This document shows positions 1 to 6,990 of a DNA stretch of 7,660 nt, piece after piece. The stretch is from positions 1 through 7,660 of the forward strand of contig JAJXDX010000087.1 of NCBI GenBank assembly GCA_021640185.1, written 5' to 3'. How positions within the stretch are numbered: the first letter of the stretch is position 1; each line of letters opens with the position of its first letter. Both the position numbers and the translations under genes were made by a program. This stretch comes from Oscillospiraceae bacterium (GTDB lineage: Bacteria > Bacillota > Clostridia > Oscillospirales > Acutalibacteraceae). The notes beneath the pieces were generated by a model, which made no database searches, was not told the DNA's origin, and worked only from the letters and a program-made list of their open reading frames with translations.

Positions 1-12
1 GCATAGTCGAAC

Positions 13-2487
13 GAGGTCAACCCGCGCGTTTCCCGCTCCTCGGCGCTGGCCAGCAAGGCGACCGGCTATCCGATCGCCAAGATCACGACCAAGATCGCGC
101 TGGGCTACACACTGGACGAGATCCGCAACGACATCACCGGCAAGACCTGCGCCTGTTTTGAACCGGCGCTGGACTACGTCGTGGTCAAGTTCCCCAAATG
201 GCCGTTCGACAAGTTCTCCGGCATCAGCCGGAGGCTCGGCACGCAGATGAAGGCCACCGGCGAGGTCATGGCGATCGGCAACAGCTTCGAGGCCGCACTG
301 ATGAAGGCCGTGCGCGGGGCGGAGATCTCGCTGGATACGCTGAATGCCGCGCCGCTCGACGGCCGCCCCGTGGAGGAGCGGCTGGCCGACCGGGACGACC
401 GGCGGCTGTTCACGGTGTTCGAGGCACTCAAGGCCGGGGTATCGGTGCAGAAGATCCGCGAGATCACGCGCATCGACCGGTTCTTCCTCGATAAACTGCA
501 GGGCATGGCCGATCTGGAGCAGGCCCTGTCCGGCGGGATCACGCCGCAGCTGTACCGGCAGGCGAAGGACTTCGGCTATCCGGATGCCGCGATCCGGCGG
601 ATCGCGGGGCAGACGGATCTGCCGCATCTGCCCGCGGCCTACAAGATGGTGGACACCTGCGGCGCGGAGTTCGCGGCGCAGACGCCGTATTTCTATTCGA
701 CCTACGACGAGGAATGCGAGGCGCGGGCGCTCCCCCGCTCCGGCAAGCCGTGCATCGTGGTGCTCGGCTCCGGGCCGATCCGGATCGGGCAGGGGATCGA
801 GTTCGATTATTCCTCCGTCCACTGCGTGTGGACGCTCAAAAAGCTCAGCTACGACGTGGCGATCGTCAACAACAACCCGGAAACGGTATCCACCGACTAC
901 GACACGGCGGACCGCCTGTATTTCGAGCCGCTGTGCGAGGAGGACGTGGAGAACATCTTAGCGGTAGAAAAGCCCGTCGGCGTGGTGGTGGCCTTCGGCG
1001 GGCAGACCGCCATCCGGCTGACCGGCTATCTGGACGGCCGCGGCGTGCCGATCCTCGGCACGTCCGCCGAAGGGATCGACATGGCGGAGGACCGGGAGCG
1101 GTTCGACGCGCTGCTGGAGGAGCTGGACATCAAGCGTCCGAAGGGCTGCGCCGTCCTGACCGAGGACGAGGCCGAGGCGGCGGCGGAAAAGCTGGGCTAT
1201 CCGGTGCTGCTGCGCCCGTCCTACGTCATCGGCGGGCAGAACATGACGATCGTGCACGATGCGGCGCACCTGCACCGCTATATGCAGAAGATCTTGGCCG
1301 GCGGGATCCAAAACCCGGTGCTGGTGGACAAGTACATGATGGGCTCGGAGCTGGAGGTGGACGTCATCTCCGACGGGCGCGACGTGCTGATCCCCGGCAT
1401 GATGCAGCACATCGAGCGCGCGGGCGTGCACAGCGGCGATTCCATCGCCGTCTATCCGCCCTACAGCATCAGCGACGGCATGATGCGCCGCATCGTCGAC
1501 TGCTCCGAGAAATTGGCGCTCTCGCTGGGCACCAAGGGGCTGGTCAACATCCAGTACCTGATCTGGCAAAACGAGCTGTACGTCATCGAGGTCAACCCGC
1601 GCGCTTCCCGCACGATCCCGTACATCAGCAAGGTGACCAGCGTGCCGATGGTAAACTTAGCCACCCGCGTCATGACCGGCGCGGCGGTGAAGGATCTGGG
1701 CTTCGGCACGGGGCTGCGCAAGGCGCCGCCGTATTTCGCGGTGAAGGTGCCGGTGTTCTCGTTCGAAAAGCTGACCGACGCCAACGCCTATCTGGGGCCG
1801 GAGATGAAATCGACCGGCGAGGTGCTGGGGATCGGCCGGACGCTGAACGAGGCGCTGTTCAAGGGCCTGACGGCGGCCGGGCTGTCGCCGTCGGCGCCGA
1901 CGCCGGGGAAGGAGAGCGGCGTCCTGCTCAGCGTGGAGGAGCACGACCGCACCGAGGCGCTGGCGCTGGCGGAAAAATTCCGCGCGCTGGGGCTGCGGCT
2001 GTACGCCACGCCGGACACGGCCGCGGCGATCTCGGCCGTCGGCCTTGACGTGACGACCATCCCCTCCATCGCCGAGGGCGACGGCGCGTTCGCGCTGCTC
2101 GATGACGGCAAGATCGGCTGCATCGTCTACACCGGCGCGGCGTTCGACTCTACGCTGGGTCTCTATGTTCGGCTGCACCGCCATGCCATGCAGGCGGGCG
2201 TGCCGTGCTTCACCTCGCTGGACACCGCGAACGCCGTGGCCGACATCCTTGCGGCGGGCTACCGGTGCGACAACACGGAGCTGATCGACATCTGCCATAT
2301 GCGCAAGGAACGCGCGCTGCTGCGCTTTGCCAAAATGGAGGCCACCGGCGACGACTATATCTTCATCGAGAACTTCGACGGCACGGTCGACTGTCCGGAG
2401 TCGCTGGCGATCACGCTGTGCGACCGGCATTACAGCATCGGCGGCTTCGGCCTGATCCTGCTGGAGAACAGCGACACGGCCGACTGA
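13..2487 (+). CDS. carB: Carbamoyl-phosphate synthase large subunit (CarB), 5'-truncated, running in frame into a DapF-like N-terminus
   Basis: CarB makes carbamoyl phosphate from bicarbonate, two ATP and ammonia channelled from CarA, for pyrimidine and arginine synthesis in the cytosol. Homology starts at codon 13-15, the Glu of the first ATP-grasp signature EVNPRVSRSSALASKATGYP, which corresponds to about residue 299 of the roughly 1070-residue E. coli protein, so the N-terminal quarter is missing. Next come the oligomerisation region (about 330-740), the second ATP-grasp synthetase half (about 750-1800), with GSGPIRIGQGIEFD from 766, RPSYVIGG from 1213 and EVNPRASRT from 1588, and an MGS-like allosteric domain (about 1915-2290) with ATPDTAA and FTSLDTANAVADIL. 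A GTG at 181 is only the first in-frame start codon after the upstream TAG and lies inside conserved CarB sequence, so it is not the true start. CarB should end near 2290-2300, but the frame continues 60-odd codons into DapF-like sequence before the TGA at 2485. No separate start with a good ribosome binding site is visible at that join. The CarB identity is certain; whether a fused product is made is inferred. Confidence 0.93.
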   Translation, partial: EVNPRVSRSSALASKATGYPIAKITTKIALGYTLDEIRNDITGKTCACFEPALDYVVVKFPKWPFDKFSGISRRLGTQMKATGEVMAIGNSFEAALMKAVRGAEISLDTLNAAPLDGRPVEERLADRDDRRLFTVFEALKAGVSVQKIREITRIDRFFLDKLQGMADLEQALSGGITPQLYRQAKDFGYPDAAIRRIAGQTDLPHLPAAYKMVDTCGAEFAAQTPYFYSTYDEECEARALPRSGKPCIVVLGSGPIRIGQGIEFDYSSVHCVWTLKKLSYDVAIVNNNPETVSTDYDTADRLYFEPLCEEDVENILAVEKPVGVVVAFGGQTAIRLTGYLDGRGVPILGTSAEGIDMAEDRERFDALLEELDIKRPKGCAVLTEDEAEAAAEKLGYPVLLRPSYVIGGQNMTIVHDAAHLHRYMQKILAGGIQNPVLVDKYMMGSELEVDVISDGRDVLIPGMMQHIERAGVHSGDSIAVYPPYSISDGMMRRIVDCSEKLALSLGTKGLVNIQYLIWQNELYVIEVNPRASRTIPYISKVTSVPMVNLATRVMTGAAVKDLGFGTGLRKAPPYFAVKVPVFSFEKLTDANAYLGPEMKSTGEVLGIGRTLNEALFKGLTAAGLSPSAPTPGKESGVLLSVEEHDRTEALALAEKFRALGLRLYATPDTAAAISAVGLDVTTIPSIAEGDGAFALLDDGKIGCIVYTGAAFDSTLGLYVRLHRHAMQAGVPCFTSLDTANAVADILAAGYRCDNTELIDICHMRKERALLRFAKMEATGDDYIFIENFDGTVDCPESLAITLCDRHYSIGGFGLILLENSDTAD
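2485..2487 (+). other. In-frame TGA inside the CarB/DapF-like reading frame
   Basis: The codons around it read D-T-A-D-TGA-R-M-R-V-F-N. In the DapF family the stretch before RMR(I/V)FN normally continues as one strand, with an aromatic or small residue where the TGA lies. One base change would make it Cys, Trp, Arg, Gly, Ser or Leu. The following base is C, and UGA-C is known as the leakiest stop context in bacteria. The other genes here end at TGA at family-typical positions (3151-3153, 3305-3307 on the minus strand, 6991-6993 on the minus strand), so general reassignment of TGA is not supported. A mutation, a base-call error and readthrough cannot be told apart from this sequence alone. Confidence 0.85.
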
Positions 2488-2490
2488 CGG

Positions 2491-3153
2491 ATGCGGGTGT
2501 TCAACCGCGACGGCAGCCGCGGACAGGTGGCGGGCAACAGCCTGCGCAGCGTCGGCAAATATCTGCACGACACCGGGCGCGTGACGGGCGAGGCCGTCAC
2601 GGTGGAAACGGCGGGCGGCGTATGCCGTCTGGCGCTGCACCTGACCGACGGTGAGGTATCGTCCGTCACGGCGCAGATGGGCGTCCCCTCGCTCGATCCC
2701 GCGGCACTGCCCTGCACGTTTTCCGGCAGCCGCGCCGTGGACGTTCCGCTGACGGTGCTGGGACAAGAGTACCGCGTCACCTGCGTTTCGATGGGCAACC
2801 CGCACTGCGTCGTGTTCTGTGACCGGATCGATACGCTGCCGCTGGACAAGATCGGCCCGGCCTTCGAGAACGCGCCGGAATTCCCGCAGCGGGTCAACAC
2901 CGAGTTCGTCCGCGTGGTCGATCCCGTCACGCTGAAGATGCGCGTGTTCGAGCGCGGCAACGGCGAAACGTTCGCCTGCGGCAGCGGCGCGTGCGCCGCC
3001 GTCGTCGCGGCGGTGGAGAACGGGATCTGCCCGAAGGGGCAGGACGTCACGGTCAAGGTGCGCGGCGGCGAGCTGATCGTGCGCTATACCGACGATGGTG
3101 TGACCCTGACGGGCGACACCAAGCTGATCTTTACCGGCGAGATCCGGTATTGA
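2491..3153 (+). CDS. C-terminal three quarters of the DapF-like protein, downstream of the in-frame TGA
   Basis: This open frame of 220 codons starts at the first ATG after the TGA, but that ATG encodes an ordinary internal Met of DapF (the RMRVFNRDGS strand), so it is unlikely to be a natural start. No Shine-Dalgarno sequence lies at a proper distance; the nearest GGAG (2462-2465) is 25 bases upstream. The product has the rest of the N-terminal lobe and the whole C-terminal lobe, including MGNPHCVVF, RVNTEFVRVVDP, ERGNGETFACGSGACAA and a glycine-rich GGELIVRY end. Catalytic Cys 2 (2977-2979) is present. The Ala at 2530-2532 stands where catalytic Cys 1 should be. The frame, codon bias and all downstream family motifs are intact, with no further stop or frameshift, so any decay is recent or absent. 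The gene ends at TGA 3151-3153, followed by a strong terminator. Made alone, the fragment would lack the first strands of the fold and is unlikely to be active. Confidence 0.6.
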   Translation: MRVFNRDGSRGQVAGNSLRSVGKYLHDTGRVTGEAVTVETAGGVCRLALHLTDGEVSSVTAQMGVPSLDPAALPCTFSGSRAVDVPLTVLGQEYRVTCVSMGNPHCVVFCDRIDTLPLDKIGPAFENAPEFPQRVNTEFVRVVDPVTLKMRVFERGNGETFACGSGACAAVVAAVENGICPKGQDVTVKVRGGELIVRYTDDGVTLTGDTKLIFTGEIRY

Positions 3154-3162
3154 TCTGCTCAC

Positions 3163-3214
3163 AAAAAATAGCAGGCGGCAGGAGGCCCAAATGGCCTCCT
3201 GCCGCCTGTTTTTT
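3163..3214. terminator. Bidirectional intrinsic terminator between convergent genes
   Basis: A perfect 16-bp GC-rich stem (3172-3187 with 3193-3208) closes a five-base loop (CAAAT, 3188-3192). Six T follow directly at 3209-3214, ending plus-strand transcription 19 bases after the DapF-like stop codon. Six A at 3163-3168, three bases before the stem, become a U run for transcripts from the other side, so the same hairpin can also end the oxidoreductase transcript. This is a textbook intrinsic terminator. Confidence 0.93.
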
Positions 3215-3236
3215 GCTGCATAGCCGCCGGATGCGG

Positions 3237-3268
3237 CGAACGCCCCGGCCGAATGGCCGGGGCGTTCG
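3237..3268. terminator. Second GC-rich hairpin, downstream of the oxidoreductase gene
   Basis: A 14-bp perfect stem (3237-3250 with 3255-3268) closes a GAAT tetraloop. It lies 36 bases past the oxidoreductase stop codon on the minus strand. No clear T run follows it on either strand, so it may stabilise the mRNA 3' end or pause polymerase, while the hairpin at 3172-3208 does the terminating. A small 5-bp hairpin (3223-3227 with 3233-3237) sits between the two and shares one base with this one. Confidence 0.65.
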
Positions 3269-3304
3269 TTGATGCTATCGGGGAGAAGGGAGAGCCGCGA
3301 AGGA

Positions 3305-6300
3305 TCAGACGTTCTTCGCGTACAGCTCGCCCAGACGCTGCAGGTGCTCGTAACGGGCGACTGCGGTCTCCTCGGCTTTGGTGAACAGCTTCTCCGCACG
3401 CTCCGGGAAGGAACGGGTCAGCGAAGAATACCGCGCCTCGCCCATGATGAAGTCATGATAGCTGGTGGTCGGCGCCTTGCTGTCCATGGTGAAGGGGTTC
3501 TTGCCCTCGGCCTTGTTGGCGGGGTTGAAGCGGAACATATTCCAGTAGCCGCAGTCGACCGCCTTCTTCATCTCGGCTTGGCAGTTGACCATGCCGCCCT
3601 TGATGGAGTGCATCTCGCACGGCGAGTAGCCGATGACGAGCGACGGGCCCGGATACGCCTCCGCCTCGGCCAGCGCCTTGACGGTCTGGTTCATGTCGGC
3701 GCCCATGGCGATCTGCGCGACGTAGATATAGCCGTAGCTCATCGCGATCTCGGCCAAGCTCTTCTTGGCGATGGCCTTACCGGCGGCGGCGAACTGCGCC
3801 ACCTGACCGATGTTGGACGCCTTGGAGGCCTGTCCGCCGGTGTTGGAGTACACCTCGGTATCGAACACCATGACGTTGACGTCCTCGCCCTGTGCCAGCA
3901 CGTGATCGAGGCCGCCGAAGCCGATGTCGTACGCCCAGCCGTCGCCGCCGAAGATCCAGACGGACTTCTTCGACAGATACTCGCTGTAGGTCAGCACGTC
4001 CTTGCACAGGTCGCAGGGATCGGCGATCTTTTTCAGCTCGGCCACGAGGGCATCCGCCGCCGCGCCGTTCTTCTTGCCGTCGTTCACGGTATCCAGATAG
4101 GCCGCGCATGCCGCCTTCAGCTCGTCGGACGCCTTATCGGACGCCGCGATCTCGCGCACTTCGTCGATCAGACGGCCGCGGATGGCCTTCTGACCCAGAT
4201 ACAGGCCGTAGCCGTGCTCCGCGTTATCCTCGAACAGGGAGTTCGCCCACGCCGGGCCGTGACCGTTGTGGTCGGTGGTGTAGGGCGAGGTGGCCGCCGG
4301 GCCGCCCCAGATGGAGGAGCAGCCGGTGGCGTTGGAGATGTACATCCGGTCGCCGAACAGCTGGGTGATCAGGCGCGCATACGACGTTTCGGCGCAGCCC
4401 GCGCAGGAGCCGGAGAACTCGAGCAGCGGCTTCTTGAACTGGCTGCCGATCACGGTGTCGGCCACGATCTCGGGCTTCTCCGCGACCTTTTCGACGCAGT
4501 AATCGAACACTTCCTGCTGAGCCGTCTGGCTCTCCTGCGGCTTCATGGTCAGCGACTTGGTCGGGCAGACGCCCACGCACACGCCGCAGCCCATGCAGTC
4601 GAGCGGGGAAACGGCCATCGTGAAGGCATAGTCGGTCTTGACCACGGGCTTCTCGGTGGTGCGGATCGCCGCGGGAGCGGCGGCCAGCTCGTCCGCCGTC
4701 AGCGCGAACGGACGGATCGTGGCGTGCGGGCAGACGAACGCGCAGCGGTTGCACTTGACGCAGGTCTTTTCGTTCCACTCCGGCACCATGACCGCGACGC
4801 CGCGCTTCTCGTACGCGGACGCGCCCTGCTCGAACGTGCCGTCCACATGGGCGGAGAACGCGGAAACGGGCAGGCTGTCGCCGTTCATCTTGCCGACCGG
4901 GATCATGATGTCGTCCACCTGACGGATCAGCTTGGCCGGGCCGTGCTCGGTGACGGCGGTCGTTTCGTCGACGGCATCCGCCCACGCGGCGGGCACGTCG
5001 ATCTTGACGAACGCCGTGGCGCCGGCATCGATCGCCTTATGGTTCATCTCCACGATGTCCATGCCCTTCTTGGAGTAGGACTTCGTGGCGGCATCCTTCA
5101 TATACTGGATGGCCTCTGCCTGCGGCATGACCTTGGCCAGCGTGAAGAACGCGCTCTGCAGGATCGTGTTGGTGCGCTTGCCCATGCCGATCTCGATCGC
5201 GAGGTCGATGGCGTTGATCGTGTACAGCTGGATGTTATTTTTCGCGATATAGCGCTTGGCCTCCGCCGGCATATGGCGGTCAAGCTCTTCCGGCGTCCAC
5301 TGGCAGTTGATCATGAACACGCCGCCCGGCTTGACATCGTTGACCATCTTGTAGCCCTTGATGACATAAGACGGGTTGTGGCAGGCCACGAAGTCCGCCT
5401 TGTTGATATAGTACGGGCTCTTGATCGGCTTGTCGCCGAAGCGCAGGTGGCTGATCGTGATGCCGCCGGTCTTTTTGGAGTCGTACTGGAAGTACGCCTG
5501 CACATACTTATCGGTGTGGTCGCCGATGATCTTGATGGAGTTCTTGTTCGCGCCGACGGTGCCGTCGCCGCCCAGACCCCAGAACTTGCACTCGATCGTG
5601 CCCTCGGCGGCGGTGTTCGGCGCTTCCTTCTCCTCGAGGGACAGGCCGGTCACATCGTCGACGATGCCGATGGTGAACTGGTGCTTCGGCTCGGCCTTCG
5701 CCAGCTCGTCATACACCGCGAACACGCTGGCGGGCGGGGTATCCTTCGAGCCCAGACCGTAGCGGCCGCCGATGACGCGGATATCACCGCGGCCCTGCGT
5801 GGCCAGCGCGGTAACGACGTCCATATACAGCGGCTCGCCCAGCGCGCCCGGCTCTTTGGTACGGTCGAGCACCGCGATCTTCCTGACGGTCTGCGGGATA
5901 GCGGCCGACAGCTTGTCCGCACAAAACGGGCGGTACAGGCGGACCTTGACCAGACCGACCTTCTCGCCCTTGGCGGTCAGGTAGTCGATGACTTCCTCGG
6001 CCACGTCGCAGATGCTGCCCATCGCGACGATCACGCGCTCGGCATCCGGCGCGCCGTAATAGTTGAACAGCTGATAATCGGTGCCCAGCTTCTCGTTGAC
6101 CTTGTGCATATATTCCTCGACGATGCCGGGGACAGCGTCGTAGTACTTGTTGCACGCCTCACGATGCTGGAAGAAGATGTCGCCGTTCTCGTGCGAGCCG
6201 CGCATGACCGGACGCTCCGGGTTGAGGGCGCGCTTGCGGAACGCCTCGACGGCGTCCATGTCGCACATCTCTTTGAGGTCGGCATAATCCCACACCTGGA

Positions 6301-6847
6301 TCTTCTGGATCTCGTGCGAGGTGCGGAAGCCGTCGAAGAAGTTCAGGAACGGAACGCGCCCCTTGATCGCCGCGAGGTGCGCGACCGCGCCGAGATCCAT
6401 GACCTCCTGCGGGTTCGTTTCGCACAGCATGGCGAAGCCGGTCTGGCGGCAGGCGTACACGTCGGAATGATCGCCGAAGATGTTCAGCGCATGGGACGCG
6501 ACGCAGCGGGCGGACACGTGGAACACGCAGGGCAGCAGCTCGCCGGCGATCTTGTACATATTGGGGATCATCAGCAGCAGGCCCTGAGAGGCGGTGTAGG
6601 TCGTCGTCAGCGCACCGGCGGCGAGCGAACCGTGCACCGTGCCCGAAGCACCGGCCTCGGACTCCATCTCCGCGACCTTCACGGTCGTGCCGAAGATGTT
6701 CTTCTGCCCGGCGGCGGACCACTGGTCGACATAGTCGGCCATGGGGCTGGACGGGGTGATCGGATAGATCCCCGCGACCTCGGTGAACGCATACGATACG
6801 TGCGCCGCGGCGTTGTTACCGTCCATGGTCTTGAATTTTCTTGCCAT
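3305..6847 (-). CDS. nifJ: Pyruvate:ferredoxin (flavodoxin) oxidoreductase, single-chain homodimer type
   Basis: It oxidises pyruvate with CoA to acetyl-CoA and CO2 and passes two electrons to ferredoxin or flavodoxin; this is the main pyruvate-cleaving enzyme of fermentative anaerobes, in the cytosol. The 1180 residues match the usual 1170-1200. In order: pyruvate-binding YPITPSS (28-34) with the thiamine-activating Glu in EMESEAGASG (60-69); domain II to about 400 with GRYGLGSKDTPP; domain III with WGLGGDGTVGANK (423-435); a two-cluster ferredoxin domain with C696, C699, C702, C706 and C751, C754, C757, C761; and the thiamine-diphosphate domain with GDGWAYDIG (968-976) ending in NTGG (1002-1005). 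Ligands of the third cluster are C815, C818, C843 and C1077. All twelve cluster cysteines are present. An extra C945-x-x-C948 pair precedes the thiamine motif; its role is unknown. The start at 6847 (MARKFKTMDGNNAAAHV) is preferred over an ATG at 6928, because family homology begins here, a strong ribosome binding site lies upstream, and 6928 falls at the predicted transcription start. The gene is probably monocistronic. Only the preferred carrier is uncertain. Confidence 0.97.
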   Translation of the reverse strand: MARKFKTMDGNNAAAHVSYAFTEVAGIYPITPSSPMADYVDQWSAAGQKNIFGTTVKVAEMESEAGASGTVHGSLAAGALTTTYTASQGLLLMIPNMYKIAGELLPCVFHVSARCVASHALNIFGDHSDVYACRQTGFAMLCETNPQEVMDLGAVAHLAAIKGRVPFLNFFDGFRTSHEIQKIQVWDYADLKEMCDMDAVEAFRKRALNPERPVMRGSHENGDIFFQHREACNKYYDAVPGIVEEYMHKVNEKLGTDYQLFNYYGAPDAERVIVAMGSICDVAEEVIDYLTAKGEKVGLVKVRLYRPFCADKLSAAIPQTVRKIAVLDRTKEPGALGEPLYMDVVTALATQGRGDIRVIGGRYGLGSKDTPPASVFAVYDELAKAEPKHQFTIGIVDDVTGLSLEEKEAPNTAAEGTIECKFWGLGGDGTVGANKNSIKIIGDHTDKYVQAYFQYDSKKTGGITISHLRFGDKPIKSPYYINKADFVACHNPSYVIKGYKMVNDVKPGGVFMINCQWTPEELDRHMPAEAKRYIAKNNIQLYTINAIDLAIEIGMGKRTNTILQSAFFTLAKVMPQAEAIQYMKDAATKSYSKKGMDIVEMNHKAIDAGATAFVKIDVPAAWADAVDETTAVTEHGPAKLIRQVDDIMIPVGKMNGDSLPVSAFSAHVDGTFEQGASAYEKRGVAVMVPEWNEKTCVKCNRCAFVCPHATIRPFALTADELAAAPAAIRTTEKPVVKTDYAFTMAVSPLDCMGCGVCVGVCPTKSLTMKPQESQTAQQEVFDYCVEKVAEKPEIVADTVIGSQFKKPLLEFSGSCAGCAETSYARLITQLFGDRMYISNATGCSSIWGGPAATSPYTTDHNGHGPAWANSLFEDNAEHGYGLYLGQKAIRGRLIDEVREIAASDKASDELKAACAAYLDTVNDGKKNGAAADALVAELKKIADPCDLCKDVLTYSEYLSKKSVWIFGGDGWAYDIGFGGLDHVLAQGEDVNVMVFDTEVYSNTGGQASKASNIGQVAQFAAAGKAIAKKSLAEIAMSYGYIYVAQIAMGADMNQTVKALAEAEAYPGPSLVIGYSPCEMHSIKGGMVNCQAEMKKAVDCGYWNMFRFNPANKAEGKNPFTMDSKAPTTSYHDFIMGEARYSSLTRSFPERAEKLFTKAEETAVARYEHLQRLGELYAKNV

Positions 6848-6857
6848 AGATGTTGTT

Positions 6858-6863
6858 CCTCCC
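6858..6863 (-). promoter_or_regulatory. Ribosome binding site of the oxidoreductase gene
   Basis: The minus strand reads GGGAGG, ten bases before the ATG at 6847-6845. It decides the start codon in favour of 6847 over the in-frame ATG at 6928, which has no comparable site. Confidence 0.88.
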
Positions 6864-6933
6864 TGAATGATAGTTGGATCCAAACGGATCGGACGCGCCG
6901 AAACAGGCGTACCGACCCGATACACCACCTGAT

Positions 6934-6962
6934 ATCATAGCACACTTTACCTCTATTGTAAA
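6934..6962 (-). promoter_or_regulatory. Vegetative (sigma-A type) promoter of the oxidoreductase gene
   Basis: On the minus strand, TTTACA (6962-6957) and TATGAT (6939-6934) are separated by exactly 17 bases, and a TGC directly before the -10 gives an extended -10 element. Each hexamer differs from consensus by one base. The expected transcription start is near 6927, leaving a leader of about 80 bases. The leader holds only a weak 5-bp inverted repeat (GATCC/GGATC around 6887-6900). I see no clear operator such as a Rex-type palindrome. Confidence 0.85.
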
Positions 6963-6990
6963 GGGCAAATCGGTGCCGAAACACAAAAAA

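Larger units (their letters stand above)
2299..3153 (+). pseudogene. DapF-like (diaminopimelate epimerase family) domain interrupted by an in-frame TGA
   Basis: Read across the TGA at 2485-2487, this frame gives one full-length DapF-like domain of about 284 residues, which is normal for the family. DapF converts LL-DAP to meso-DAP for lysine and peptidoglycan synthesis, using two cysteines as acid and base. Visible family landmarks are KMEATGDDYIFIENFDG near the start, LCDRHYSIGG (2416-2445), RVFNRDGS (2494-2517), MGNPHC (from about 2791), NTEF, ERGNGETFACGSGACAA (2950-3000) and the C-terminal KLIFTGEI. Three landmarks are altered. The usual CGNGxRC motif with the first catalytic Cys reads AGNSLRS (2530-2550). 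The usual GGDG reads GGFG (Phe at 2446-2448). HGLGNDY reads EATGDDY. The second catalytic Cys (2977-2979) is kept. The first ATG that could start a separate protein is 2299, but the nearest SD-like GGAG ends 18 bases upstream, which is too far. It is labelled a pseudogene because of the TGA; readthrough, a base-call error or a repurposed family are alternatives. Similarity to the family is strong, epimerase activity doubtful. Confidence 0.72.

Noticed and set aside
2485..2530. Selenocysteine insertion at the TGA.
   Set aside because: The only hairpin just after the TGA (GCGG 2493-2496 with CCGC 2505-2508) has four base pairs and starts too close for a typical bacterial SECIS element; the DapF family has no catalytic cysteine at this position.
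2485..3153. General reassignment of TGA to a sense codon in this organism.
   Set aside because: Three genes end at TGA exactly where their families end, TGG is used for Trp throughout, and the GC-rich genome is unlike most known TGA-Trp lineages.
1657..3399. A 580-codon minus-strand frame opposite carB, the DapF-like region and the terminator.
   Set aside because: It is a shadow frame: it runs through the terminator hairpins, is Arg/His/Ala-rich and has no recognisable domain, while the plus strand has clear family motifs.
6848..6928. Longer oxidoreductase starting at ATG 6928 (27 extra residues).
   Set aside because: The added residues do not look like the family N-terminus, the ATG lies at the predicted transcription start, and 6847 has a good ribosome site.
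3269..6940. A 1223-codon open frame on the plus strand, antisense to the whole oxidoreductase gene.
   Set aside because: It mirrors the strongly G/C-biased codons of the minus-strand gene, which leave few stops in that antisense frame. Its translation is repetitive in Arg, Leu, Val, Asp and His, resembles no family, begins at a TTG without a ribosome site, and sits opposite an unquestionable gene.
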